Source: Fidelibacterota bacterium SCGC AAA003-L08 (lineage in GTDB: Bacteria; Fidelibacterota; Marinisomatia; SCGC-AAA003-L08; D37C17). Taken from it: a stretch of DNA of 53,209 bases. A program made the translations under genes and the position numbers. Shown here one piece after another: positions 20,214-28,974 of the stretch (positions are counted from its first letter, which is position 1; each line of letters begins with the position of its first letter). Where the stretch lies: NCBI GenBank assembly GCA_000405805.1, contig ASPJ01000004.1:1-53209 (forward strand), read 5' to 3'. The notes beneath the pieces are model-generated. The model was not told the DNA's origin, did no database searches, and worked only from the letters and a program-made list of their open reading frames with translations.

Positions 20214-21779
20214 TTATTTAAATAAATTTATACTAATATTACTTAGTTCATTATCTGGAAATTTTAATTGGTATTTTCTTATAGGTTTCAACCCTGCTTT
20301 ATTAGCTAATTTTAAAAAACATTCTAAGTTAACAATATATTGATCTGAATAGCCATGCGTGCTTTCATATGCTGTTGATGCAGTGATTCCAATATTTTTA
20401 GTAATTATATAAGGGTTTAAACAGTGCAATTCTAATATTAATAATCCATGTTTGTCAATATATGGTTTCCATGATTTTAAATGTTCTAGTAGATTTTGTT
20501 CTAATTCTATGTTACTAATTAATTTTCCTCTATAGGAATATGCTCCTGTTGAAATTGATTTTTTAATATCATTTCCTCGAGGTTCTTTATAAACTCTATT
20601 ATGATCTAAAAATGATCTGACATTTAATAAATCATCAAGGTTTAAATTATATTTAGAATTTAGAGTCCTATTGAAATCAGAAGGGTCACTTATATCTCCA
20701 TTCAAAATAATGCAATCTATTCCTGCATTATTTAAATTTTTTAGAGAAGTTTGTTGCGCCTCAATATTAAAATCAGCTCCAATTATAAGTAATGGGTATT
20801 TATCTAAATATTTTCCTCGGAATGTCTTGTTTTTAATGATATCATGAAGGTGTATTAGTAATGTTCCATCTCCACATCCCATATCAGCAATGCCTTTTGG
20901 CTGATTTTCTAGGGGTTGATTAAATATATCAATAATAATATCATGGATTCTTTTGAAATAAGTAGTATGTGCACCACCACTACCCCATACATTCATCACC
21001 CTATTCACATGCTGTTCTTTACCATCTATTTTTCTCCATATTTCTTTAACATTATCAAATAGAACAGTTTCTATAAATGAATATATTGGTAGATAAGAAG
21101 TGGTTACCCCATAAGCAGATGCTCTTTTGATATAGAATAATCCTTTATTAGTAAAAGACTCATCATTATTAATCCATCTAAGATATTTAAATAATTCAAT
21201 TAAATAATTATATGTATCATTATTGAATATTTGTTTTGTTTGAGATAGTTTGTTGGCATTCAGGATAAATTTATAATGTTCAGACATTCCTATTGATACT
21301 AGTATAGGTCCAACGAGAGTCCCGATTAAATGGTGGTATATCTGATTATTTATATCATTTTTCCTATTTTTTTCAGAATAATTTTTAATTATAAGTAGTA
21401 TCTCTTTTATATAATTGTTTGATTCCTTATTATCGAACAATGTTTTATGACAATTCACAAGCTTATTCATATAAGGATAAATTGGAGTATAAGACCCAAA
21501 ATTTTGAAATGCTATCTTCCCGTTTTCAGTCTTAATATAGATATTATTTATTTTTTTAAGCCAACCTTGGCAGATTAGTAAATGCAAGGTTACATTCATA
21601 TATCCTAGATTACATTCTTTGAAAGAGTTGATGTCACCCAAAGTAAACGATTCAGATTCATTTATAAAATTTGCTAAGCCAGTTTTATCTAATTGACTTA
21701 TTGGGCCTAAAAGAGATATTCCATCAAGATGTCGAAATAATAATGATCTATATTTACTTTTATCAGTTTTCGATAGCAT
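20214..21779 (-). CDS. Large SAM-dependent methyltransferase with tandem winged-helix-like N-terminus
   Basis: 521 codons. The SAM-binding motif I is IADMGCGDGTLL (about residues 300-311), followed by an acidic strand end (IIGADFN, near 342) and an INGDISD-like segment, giving a class I Rossmann methyltransferase in the C-terminal half. The N-terminal 250 residues look like two helix-rich winged-helix units, each ending in a turn such as GWLKKINNIYIKTENGKIA or WINNDESFTNKGLFYI. NVWGSGGAHTTYF just before the SAM domain and LNVRSFLDHNRVY after it are the most distinctive strings. From memory these recall methyltransferase domains of polyketide enzymes (AprA type), but this was not tested. No biosynthetic partner lies next to it. 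It is transcribed divergently from the aminotransferase across a 70-bp gap that must hold both promoters. Substrate unknown. Confidence 0.75.
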   Translation of the reverse strand: MLSKTDKSKYRSLLFRHLDGISLLGPISQLDKTGLANFINESESFTLGDINSFKECNLGYMNVTLHLLICQGWLKKINNIYIKTENGKIAFQNFGSYTPIYPYMNKLVNCHKTLFDNKESNNYIKEILLIIKNYSEKNRKNDINNQIYHHLIGTLVGPILVSIGMSEHYKFILNANKLSQTKQIFNNDTYNYLIELFKYLRWINNDESFTNKGLFYIKRASAYGVTTSYLPIYSFIETVLFDNVKEIWRKIDGKEQHVNRVMNVWGSGGAHTTYFKRIHDIIIDIFNQPLENQPKGIADMGCGDGTLLIHLHDIIKNKTFRGKYLDKYPLLIIGADFNIEAQQTSLKNLNNAGIDCIILNGDISDPSDFNRTLNSKYNLNLDDLLNVRSFLDHNRVYKEPRGNDIKKSISTGAYSYRGKLISNIELEQNLLEHLKSWKPYIDKHGLLILELHCLNPYIITKNIGITASTAYESTHGYSDQYIVNLECFLKLANKAGLKPIRKYQLKFPDNELSNISINLFK

Positions 21780-21849
21780 AATTAGTATTTAAATAATTAA
21801 ATAAGGCTTAAATTTATTACACATCTAGCATTAAAATTTATTATTAATA

Positions 21850-22938
21850 ATGGCATTAGTACCCAAACATATCAGAAATTTATCTCCATATATTCCTGGA
21901 ATGACTATTGATGAGGTTAAAAGGAAGTTTGCATTAGATAAAATTGTTAAGCTTGCTTCTAATGAAAACCCATTAGGCCCTTCACCAAAAGCTCTTAAAT
22001 ATGTTATTGATAATTTGGATAATTCACATAGATACCCCGATTCATATGCTTTTAAACTTCGAAGTAAACTTGCAGATATATATGATTTAAAAATCGACAA
22101 TGTAGTTTTAGGTGGAGGGAGTGAAGGGATAATGTCTGTTATAATGAGAACTTTTCTCCATGATAACGACGAGATTATTTCTGCAGAAAATTCATTTATA
22201 GGTTTTAGAGTTCTTGCAAATGCAAGTGGAATTAAGACTAACTGGGTTCCTATGAAAAACTATCATTATGACTTAGATGCTTTAGCCTCTAATATTAATG
22301 ATAAAACGAAGATTATATATTTAGCAAACCCTGATAATCCAACAGGAACTTATTTTAATAAATCTATGTTTAATAATTTCATGGAATTAGTTCCAAATAG
22401 AGTCCTAGTGATTCTTGATGAAGCATATTTTGAATATACTGAAAACTTAAATGATTTTCCTAACTCCATGTTATATCGATATGATAATGTTATTACACTG
22501 AGAACATTTTCAAAGGCATATGGACTCGCAGGTTTTAGAGTAGGTTATGGCTTTGGACATAAAGAATTAATTGATAGTTTGATGAAGGTTAAACTACCCT
22601 TTGAACCATCGTCTCCTGCACAATTAGCGGCATTTGCATCATTAGATGATTTAGAATTTTTATCAAACACTATAAAGAATAATTCATTAGGGATGCAGAA
22701 ATTATTAAATTCATTAAAAAATTATAATACGATTCCATCAGTTACTAATTTTATTACTATTATTTTTGATAATAACAGTGAAGCTCATGATTTTACCGGT
22801 TTCATGTTATCAAATGGAGTTATTGTTAGAAATTTAAAAGGATTTGGATTAGAAAATTGTGTTCGAATAAGTGTTGGGACAGATAATGATAATAATTTTT
22901 TCTGTGAAGTTTTAAATAAATTAAACAAGGGACATTGA
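21850..22938 (+). CDS. hisC: Histidinol-phosphate / aromatic aminotransferase (class I/II, PLP)
   Basis: 362 codons, the usual HisC length. Characteristic segments are KLASNENPLGPSPKAL near the N-terminus, NPDNPTGTYF (about 158-167), LDEAYFEY (about 193-200) and TFSKAYGLAGFRVGYG with the PLP-binding Lys at 222. The family converts histidinol phosphate to imidazole-acetol phosphate, but many members transaminate tyrosine and phenylalanine. Its stop codon overlaps the ATG of 4-hydroxyphenylpyruvate dioxygenase by one base, and no histidine gene is nearby. In this operon its likely job is tyrosine to 4-hydroxyphenylpyruvate, although it could serve both pathways. The symbol names the family, not a proven function. 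It is the first gene of a seven-gene + strand operon, preceded by a 70-bp divergent promoter region. Confidence 0.88.
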   Translation: MALVPKHIRNLSPYIPGMTIDEVKRKFALDKIVKLASNENPLGPSPKALKYVIDNLDNSHRYPDSYAFKLRSKLADIYDLKIDNVVLGGGSEGIMSVIMRTFLHDNDEIISAENSFIGFRVLANASGIKTNWVPMKNYHYDLDALASNINDKTKIIYLANPDNPTGTYFNKSMFNNFMELVPNRVLVILDEAYFEYTENLNDFPNSMLYRYDNVITLRTFSKAYGLAGFRVGYGFGHKELIDSLMKVKLPFEPSSPAQLAAFASLDDLEFLSNTIKNNSLGMQKLLNSLKNYNTIPSVTNFITIIFDNNSEAHDFTGFMLSNGVIVRNLKGFGLENCVRISVGTDNDNNFFCEVLNKLNKGH

Positions 22939-24062
22939 TGGGTTTTATCACAAATGAATGGAGAGGAACTGAATTTTTTAAAATTCATGATTTTCATCAT
23001 ATTGAATATTTAGTTGGAAATGCAAAGCAAGCAGTTCATTTTTATAAGTCAGCATTTGGGTTTAACCCTATAGCATATTGTGGGCCAGAAACGGGTATAA
23101 GAACGCATGTATCATATGTGCTTAAGAATAATTGTAATATTTTTATTTTTACAACACCATTGTCTTCGAAAAGTGAAATGTCTAATTGGCTTAATAAACA
23201 TGGCGATGGAATATATGATATTGCATTTAGTGTAGATGATGCTTGTGATGCATATGAATCATGTTTATCCCGAGGAGCAACAGGTGTTAAAAATAATATT
23301 TCTTCTTTAAATGATGAAGGAGTATATAAGAAATATTCTATTAGGACATATGGAGATACTATTCATTCGTTTATTGAGGATAGTAAGTATTCAGGATGCT
23401 GGGCTCCAAATTTTACTAATATCAAATCGGATGATGTTTTCAAAACTGAACATAATTCTCTTATAAAGATTGATCATATAGTAGGCAATGTTGAAGAGGG
23501 AAAGATGGATGAGTGGAAAGAATATTATGAAAATATTTTTGGATTCACAAATTTTGTTAGATTTGATGATTCTGATATTTCAACGCAATACTCATCTCTA
23601 AGAAGTATTGTGATGAGATCAAAGAATTGGAAAATTAAATTACCAATCAATGAACCTGCTTCTGGATTGAAAAAATCTCAGATAGAAGAATATTTAGATT
23701 TTAATGAAGGTCCAGGCGTACAGCATGTAGCTATTTTATCTGATGATATTATCGATTCTATTTCTAAATTAAGAAAAGGGGGTGTGGAATTTCTTGATAC
23801 TCCTGATACATATTATGAGAATTTAAGTGATAGAGTGCAGGAGGTTGATGAGGATATAAGAATTTTACAGAATTTAAAAATTTTAGTTGATAGAGATAAA
23901 GAAGGATATTTATTACAATTATTTACGAAGCCTCTAGAAGATAGACCTACTTTGTTTATTGAAATTATTCAGAGAAAAGGTTCAAGAGGATTTGGACAAG
24001 GCAATTTTCAGGCTCTTTTTGAATCAATAGAAAAAGAGCAAGCATTAAGAGGAAACTTATAA
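22938..24062 (+). CDS. hppD: 4-hydroxyphenylpyruvate dioxygenase
   Basis: 374 codons from ATG at 22938 (TGATG overlap with the aminotransferase stop); a TTG one codon upstream is the alternative. Two vicinal-oxygen-chelate halves are visible. The iron ligands expected for the family are present: His in FHHIEY near residue 20-25 or its equivalent in the C-terminal half (IDHIVGNV), His in GPGVQHVAI, and Glu in LFIEIIQRKG. The C-terminal GFGQGNFQALFESIE helix that gates the active site is typical. The enzyme converts 4-hydroxyphenylpyruvate and O2 to homogentisate and CO2, the substrate of the next gene. Its own stop overlaps the next ATG by one base (TAATG), supporting translational coupling. 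Confidence 0.95.
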   Translation: MGFITNEWRGTEFFKIHDFHHIEYLVGNAKQAVHFYKSAFGFNPIAYCGPETGIRTHVSYVLKNNCNIFIFTTPLSSKSEMSNWLNKHGDGIYDIAFSVDDACDAYESCLSRGATGVKNNISSLNDEGVYKKYSIRTYGDTIHSFIEDSKYSGCWAPNFTNIKSDDVFKTEHNSLIKIDHIVGNVEEGKMDEWKEYYENIFGFTNFVRFDDSDISTQYSSLRSIVMRSKNWKIKLPINEPASGLKKSQIEEYLDFNEGPGVQHVAILSDDIIDSISKLRKGGVEFLDTPDTYYENLSDRVQEVDEDIRILQNLKILVDRDKEGYLLQLFTKPLEDRPTLFIEIIQRKGSRGFGQGNFQALFESIEKEQALRGNL

Positions 24063-25231
24063 TGCCATTTTATTTACAGCAAGGACATATTCCAGCTAAA
24101 AGACATACAGTCTTTAAAAAATATGATGGATCTCTATTATATGAAGAACTAATGAGTCGTGAAGGTTTCTCATATGTATATTCTAATTTATATCATATAC
24201 ATATGCCAACTCAGATTGCAAATATAGGCAAATTTTACTCAAATAAATTTGAATCAAGTTTTGATAAAACCCATAGGCCAAGACATATTAGAACTTCGGA
24301 GCTTGTATCAGCGGGAGATATAATAAGCTCTAGAAAATTATTATTTTTTAATCAAGACTTAAATATATATAAATCGCATGTTACTGAGAACATGAGTTAT
24401 ATTGATTGCGATGATAATTTTTATAAAAATGGTAATTATGATGAATTGATATATGTCCAAGAGGGAGAAGGGGTCATCCATACCCAGCTAGGTGACCTAA
24501 AATATCATAATGGAGATTATATAATTATTCCAAGAGGTATAGTTTGGAAAATGTCTATTTCAAAAGATACTAAAATTTTAATTATTGAGTCTGTGGCTCC
24601 AATTGAGACTCCTCAAAAATACAGGAATAGAGTTGGTCAGTTACTTGAACACTCACCTTTCTGTGAAAGAGATATTCATACCCCTGTTTTAAATGAACCA
24701 ATTAATAAATCTGGTAAATTTTTGATTAAAGTTAGGACAGATAGAGGAATCCAGGATATTTTTTATTCTAAGCACCCCTTTGATGTAGTTGGATGGGATG
24801 GCTACTATTTTCCTTGGAAACTTAATATTGATGATTTTGAACCAATCGTAGGAAGTATACATCAGCCTCCTCCAGTTCATCAAGTCTTTCAATCAAAAGG
24901 ATTTGTTGTATGCTCTTTTGTGTCACGTTTATTTGATTTTCATCCTGATGCAATTCCTGCACCATATCCTCATTCAAATGTTGATTCAGATGAGATTTTA
25001 TTTTATTCAAAGGGTGACTTTATGAGTCGTAAAGGAATTCAGTCAGAATCAATCAGTTATCACCCTATGGGAATCCCCCATGGTCCACACCCTGGAAAAT
25101 ATGAAGGTTCAATAGGGAAAAAAAGCACAGATGAATTAGCTGTAATGGTGGACACCTTTAAACCACTAAATATAGCTTTGGATGCAGATGAATGTGATGA
25201 TTCGGAATATCCAAAGAGTTGGGTGCTATAG
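24062..25231 (+). CDS. hmgA: Homogentisate 1,2-dioxygenase
   Basis: 389 codons. The cupin fold is complete: an N-terminal cupin with ELIYVQEGEGVIHTQLGDL and a C-terminal half with HQPPPVHQVFQSKGFVVCSF. Iron ligands are the His and Glu of PYPHSNVDSDEILFY and the His of HPMGIPHGPHPG. The enzyme opens the ring of homogentisate to 4-maleylacetoacetate. Start is fixed by the TAATG overlap with hppD. The length is shorter than the 430-450 residue proteobacterial and animal enzymes and fits the compact bacterial form. Maleylacetoacetate isomerase and fumarylacetoacetase, the next two steps, are not encoded in the window. Confidence 0.94.
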   Translation: MPFYLQQGHIPAKRHTVFKKYDGSLLYEELMSREGFSYVYSNLYHIHMPTQIANIGKFYSNKFESSFDKTHRPRHIRTSELVSAGDIISSRKLLFFNQDLNIYKSHVTENMSYIDCDDNFYKNGNYDELIYVQEGEGVIHTQLGDLKYHNGDYIIIPRGIVWKMSISKDTKILIIESVAPIETPQKYRNRVGQLLEHSPFCERDIHTPVLNEPINKSGKFLIKVRTDRGIQDIFYSKHPFDVVGWDGYYFPWKLNIDDFEPIVGSIHQPPPVHQVFQSKGFVVCSFVSRLFDFHPDAIPAPYPHSNVDSDEILFYSKGDFMSRKGIQSESISYHPMGIPHGPHPGKYEGSIGKKSTDELAVMVDTFKPLNIALDADECDDSEYPKSWVL

Positions 25232-25234
25232 TTT

Positions 25235-26086
25235 ATGTATAATTCAATTGATGCAAAATCTAATGATATTAAATCAAATTATCATTTATTGATATCAGGA
25301 ATTGTTCCAAGGCCCATTGCTTTTGTAGGAAGTAAAAATAATAATGGCGATGAAAATTTAGCACCATTTTCATTTTTTAATGGATTTGGAGCAAATCCAC
25401 CCATTGTAGGTTTTTCTCCAGCTTTAAGCGGAAGAACAGGAGAGCCTAAAGATACGTTGCTTAATATAAAAGAATTCCCTGAATTTAGTATTTCTATAGT
25501 TAACTATGACATAGTAGAACAGATGAGTTTAGCTTCATCTGAATATTCTAGAGATATAGATGAATTTACGAAGTCAGGGTTCGAAAAGTTTAAATGTGAT
25601 AATATTGCTGTTTCAGCAGTTAAAGGATCCCCGTTTATTATGGAGTGTAAGCTCTATGATGTTATCGAACTTGGAGGGAAACCTGCTAGTGGAAATTTGA
25701 TACTTGGAGAGGTTGTAAAATTTCATGTAAGAAAAGATATTTACACGGATGACAGAATAGATCCTATCAAAATTGATGCAGTTAGCAGATTGGGTTATAG
25801 TTGGTATTCAAGATCTAATAAAGGGCTATTTGAAATTAAAAAACCACGAGAAAATGGCATTGGATTTGATGCTCTACCTGATTATATATTGAAAAGCAAA
25901 TATTTTTCAGGCAATGAGCTTGCTAAGTTAGCAGGTGTTAATTCAATCCCTTCATTTTCTACTAATAACCTCACTGATAACAAAGAACAAATCATCTCAG
26001 ATTGCAAAAAATTATTATCTGAGGATCAAATCGATAAAGCGTGGCAACTTATTATACACCTGGGAAATATTTTAATTGAAAAATAA
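25235..26086 (+). CDS. Flavin reductase-like FMN-binding split-barrel protein
   Basis: 283 codons; ATG 3 bp after hmgA. The N-terminal 200 residues form a flavin reductase-like split barrel: ISGIVPRPIAFVGSKN, NLAPFSFFNGFGANPPIVGF and FSISIVNYDIVEQMSLAS are the usual FMN-contact strands, and SGNLILGEVVKFHV closes the barrel. A helical C-terminal tail of about 75 residues (ELAKLAGVNSIPSF and later) is extra. Members bind FMN and often supply reduced flavin to a monooxygenase or act as small oxidoreductases. Position between ring cleavage and acetoacetate activation suggests a role in aromatic degradation, but none of the neighbours is a flavin monooxygenase, so its partner is unknown. It overlaps the next gene by 11 bp. 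Confidence 0.85.
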   Translation: MYNSIDAKSNDIKSNYHLLISGIVPRPIAFVGSKNNNGDENLAPFSFFNGFGANPPIVGFSPALSGRTGEPKDTLLNIKEFPEFSISIVNYDIVEQMSLASSEYSRDIDEFTKSGFEKFKCDNIAVSAVKGSPFIMECKLYDVIELGGKPASGNLILGEVVKFHVRKDIYTDDRIDPIKIDAVSRLGYSWYSRSNKGLFEIKKPRENGIGFDALPDYILKSKYFSGNELAKLAGVNSIPSFSTNNLTDNKEQIISDCKKLLSEDQIDKAWQLIIHLGNILIEK

Positions 26087-28049
26087 AGTTTTATGGTCGC
26101 CATCAGAAAAGTATATACGGTCAACCAATCTATTTAAGTTTATAAACTTTATTGCTGAAGATATAAATTTTTCTATAGATACTGCTTTAGCAGCAGAGTC
26201 TCAATACAAACAATTATATAACTGGTCAATTAATTCCTCTGAAGAATTCTGGAAATCATTTCTCAAATTCTCAAATATAAAATATTATAAAGATGTAGTA
26301 TCTGTATGTGATGATATTAATAAAATGCCAGGAGCTGAATGGTTTAATGGTATTGAATTAAATTTTGCAGAAAACTTATTATTGTATAGAGACGATAGAG
26401 CTGCTATTCATTTCTATGGTGAAGATCAAGTTTACAGAACTTTGACGTTTAATGATTTATATAGTCAGGTTTCAAAATTAGTTCAATATTTCAAATCAAT
26501 AAATATTAAAAAAGGGGATAGGATATGTGCATATATCCCAAATACCCCTGAGGCTATTATTGGAATGTTAGCTTCTGCCTCAATGGGGGCAATATGGTCC
26601 TCATGTTCTCCTGACTTTGGTGTCAAAGGAGTCCTAGATAGGTTTTCTCAAATTAAACCTAGAGTGATTATTGGTTCTGATGGATATTACTTTAAAGGGA
26701 AATATTTTTCTTCAATTGATAAATTAGAATCAATTGCAAAACAGATTTCCAGTATTGAGAAAATTATTGTTTGTAAATATGATAAAGAAGATAAGAATAT
26801 ATCTTTAAATTCATCTGAATTCATTCCTTTTGAAGATATTTTATCTGAGTATAAAACAGATGAAATTACATTTGAAAGATTGTCTTTTTCTCATCCCTTA
26901 TATATTATGTATTCATCAGGAACAACAGGAAAACCAAAAAGTATTATTCATTCTGCAGGAGGTACGTTAATACAGCATAAAAAAGAACTTTTACTCCATA
27001 CAGATTTAAAAGAAGAAGATGCTATATTTTATTACACTACATGTGGATGGATGATGTGGAACTGGCTTGTGACAAGTTTAAGTTTAGGGGCTTCAGTAGT
27101 ATTATATGATGGGAATCCTTTCTATCCGTCAGCTGACCGTTTATTGGATATTGCAGATGAAATTAATATAAAAGTATTTGGAACAAGTGCAAAATATATT
27201 GCTGAACTTGAAAAATTAGGCGTTGAACCTAAAAAAATATCATCATTTCCTAAGTTGCGCTCTATCCTTTCTACAGGGTCGCCTCTTTCTGAAGAAAGTT
27301 TTGAATATGTATATGATAATTGGAAACAAGACGTTCAATTAAGCTCTATATCAGGCGGAACGGATATTATATCTTGTTTTGCGCTTGGTAATCCAATCCT
27401 TCCTGTATATAAAGGAGAGCTCCAATCTATAGGTCTTGGAATGAAAGTAGAAAGTTTTAATAAATTAGGGGAGAGTTTGATTGATGAGCAAGGGGAACTT
27501 GTCTGCACCCAGGCTTTTCCTTCAATGCCTATATCGTTTTGGAATGATAGTGATGGAAATAAATATCACGAGGCTTATTTTGATACTTTTGACAACATAT
27601 GGCATCATGGCGATTATTTAAAAATATTTAAACATGGAGGGGTTAAAATATATGGTAGAAGTGATGCAACCTTGAATCCTGGAGGTGTAAGGATAGGAAC
27701 CTCTGAAATATATAGAATCATAGATCAAAACAATGATATAGAAGATTCAGTTGCTGTAGGGTTAAATATAGATGGGGAAGAGAAGGTTGTTCTTTTTGTT
27801 AAATTAAACGATTCAATCAAGCTCTCTGATAGCTTGAAAAATCAAATCAAATTAGATATCAGAACAAATTCTTCACCAAAACATGTGCCAAGCTTTATCT
27901 ACCAGGTCCCAGACATACCATATACGATGAATGGAAAAAAAATCGAGTTAGCTGTCAAAAATATCATAGAAGGACGTTCTATATCCAATAAAGATTCTAT
28001 TGCTAATCCAGACTCACTTTATTTTTTTGAAAGTCTTAAAATTGATTGA
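26076..28049 (+). CDS. aacS: Acetoacetyl-CoA synthetase (acetoacetate-CoA ligase)
   Basis: 657 codons, the family length. The start is TTG at 26076, 11 bp inside the previous gene; the first in-frame ATG is far downstream. ANL-superfamily motifs are all present: IMYSSGTTGKPKSIIHSAGG (P-loop-like), GWMMWNW, SSISGGTDI, HGDYLKIFKHGGVKIYGRSD, and the C-terminal MNGKKIE with the catalytic Lys. The N-terminal WSPSEKYIRSTNLFKF and the LNFAENLL motif are typical of acetoacetate rather than acetate ligases. The reaction is acetoacetate + ATP + CoA to acetoacetyl-CoA, so the acetoacetate released by tyrosine breakdown is recovered for thiolase. It overlaps the downstream heme A synthase gene. Confidence 0.93.
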   Translation: MKNKVLWSPSEKYIRSTNLFKFINFIAEDINFSIDTALAAESQYKQLYNWSINSSEEFWKSFLKFSNIKYYKDVVSVCDDINKMPGAEWFNGIELNFAENLLLYRDDRAAIHFYGEDQVYRTLTFNDLYSQVSKLVQYFKSINIKKGDRICAYIPNTPEAIIGMLASASMGAIWSSCSPDFGVKGVLDRFSQIKPRVIIGSDGYYFKGKYFSSIDKLESIAKQISSIEKIIVCKYDKEDKNISLNSSEFIPFEDILSEYKTDEITFERLSFSHPLYIMYSSGTTGKPKSIIHSAGGTLIQHKKELLLHTDLKEEDAIFYYTTCGWMMWNWLVTSLSLGASVVLYDGNPFYPSADRLLDIADEINIKVFGTSAKYIAELEKLGVEPKKISSFPKLRSILSTGSPLSEESFEYVYDNWKQDVQLSSISGGTDIISCFALGNPILPVYKGELQSIGLGMKVESFNKLGESLIDEQGELVCTQAFPSMPISFWNDSDGNKYHEAYFDTFDNIWHHGDYLKIFKHGGVKIYGRSDATLNPGGVRIGTSEIYRIIDQNNDIEDSVAVGLNIDGEEKVVLFVKLNDSIKLSDSLKNQIKLDIRTNSSPKHVPSFIYQVPDIPYTMNGKKIELAVKNIIEGRSISNKDSIANPDSLYFFESLKID

Positions 28050-28974
28050 TAAGGCAAAATATTGGTTATTAGTATCAATCACATTTACATATGCACTTAT
28101 ATTTATAGGTGGATTTGTAAGAGTAACAGATTCGGGTCTCGGATGTCCTGATTGGCCAAAATGTTTTGACAAGTGGTACCCTCCATTAAATTCTGATGAA
28201 ATTCCAGAAAATTTTCAAAACCATTACAAGAACTATAATTACAATTGTGTGGAAGGAGAAAACTGTAAAGAATTTGATATCAAAAAAGCCTGGATAGAAT
28301 ATTTAAATAGACTCTTTAGCGCTGTAACAGGTATAGTAATGTTCATTGCAGTTTTTTATTTATTTAAATTAAGATCAAATTATAAAACTAGCTTTTATTT
28401 AGGAGCAAGTGCTTTGGTTCTAACTGGGGTAGAAGGCTTAATTGGCAAATATGTTGTTACTAGCCATTTAGATGGTAGTATGATTACAATTCACTTATTA
28501 ATTGCTCTAGTAATTATTTCATTATTAATAATCTCATATTTAACGATTAAATGGAGCAATCTTGATAAGTACTCAGAATATAATTTTAGCCAAATTTATA
28601 TTATTAAGTGGATATTTGCTTTGCTAATTACAGGAATAGTTTTAGGAACTCAAGTCAGAGAAAATATCGAAAATCTCTTGCCATTATCTGCAATTGGCCC
28701 CTTTAAATATATTCATTCATTTTTAGGGATTGGAACATTAATGCTCACAGGCATTTTGTGGAATAAAATTAATCATGAGGAATCTAAAATAAATACCAGA
28801 AATCAAATCAAGTGGTTGTTAAATATATTTATACTTCAGATAGCATTAGGGTATTTCATGGTATTTAGCGGACTACCTCCATCTATAAAATTAATTCATA
28901 TGTGGCTAGCTTCTATTGGGCTAGGTATTGTTATTTATATATTAACGGATATTAAATTGAGTAAAAACGTATGA
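28042..28974 (+). CDS. ctaA: Heme A synthase, CtaA/Cox15 family
   Basis: 310 codons from TTG at 28042, which overlaps aacS by 8 bp and starts just before the first membrane helix (KYWLLVSITFTYALIFIGGF); TTG at 28000 or 28027 would add a non-conserved leader. Eight transmembrane helices are expected. Signature strings are GGFVRVTDSGLGCPDWPKC and the later helices with IHLLIALVI, YIHSFLGIG and LIHMWLASIG, giving three heme-ligand histidines. The first conserved position reads WIEYLNR, with Asn where many homologues have His; similar Asn forms occur in other phyla. Two Cys (NCVEGENC) lie in the first extracytoplasmic loop. It oxidises heme O to heme A for cytochrome aa3 oxidase. ctaB follows with an ATGA overlap. 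Confidence 0.9.
   Translation: MIDKAKYWLLVSITFTYALIFIGGFVRVTDSGLGCPDWPKCFDKWYPPLNSDEIPENFQNHYKNYNYNCVEGENCKEFDIKKAWIEYLNRLFSAVTGIVMFIAVFYLFKLRSNYKTSFYLGASALVLTGVEGLIGKYVVTSHLDGSMITIHLLIALVIISLLIISYLTIKWSNLDKYSEYNFSQIYIIKWIFALLITGIVLGTQVRENIENLLPLSAIGPFKYIHSFLGIGTLMLTGILWNKINHEESKINTRNQIKWLLNIFILQIALGYFMVFSGLPPSIKLIHMWLASIGLGIVIYILTDIKLSKNV

Noticed and set aside
28042..28974. Asn instead of His in WIEYLNR of CtaA as a sign of inactivation
   Set aside because: Other phyla have functional homologues with Asn there and the remaining three His are present.
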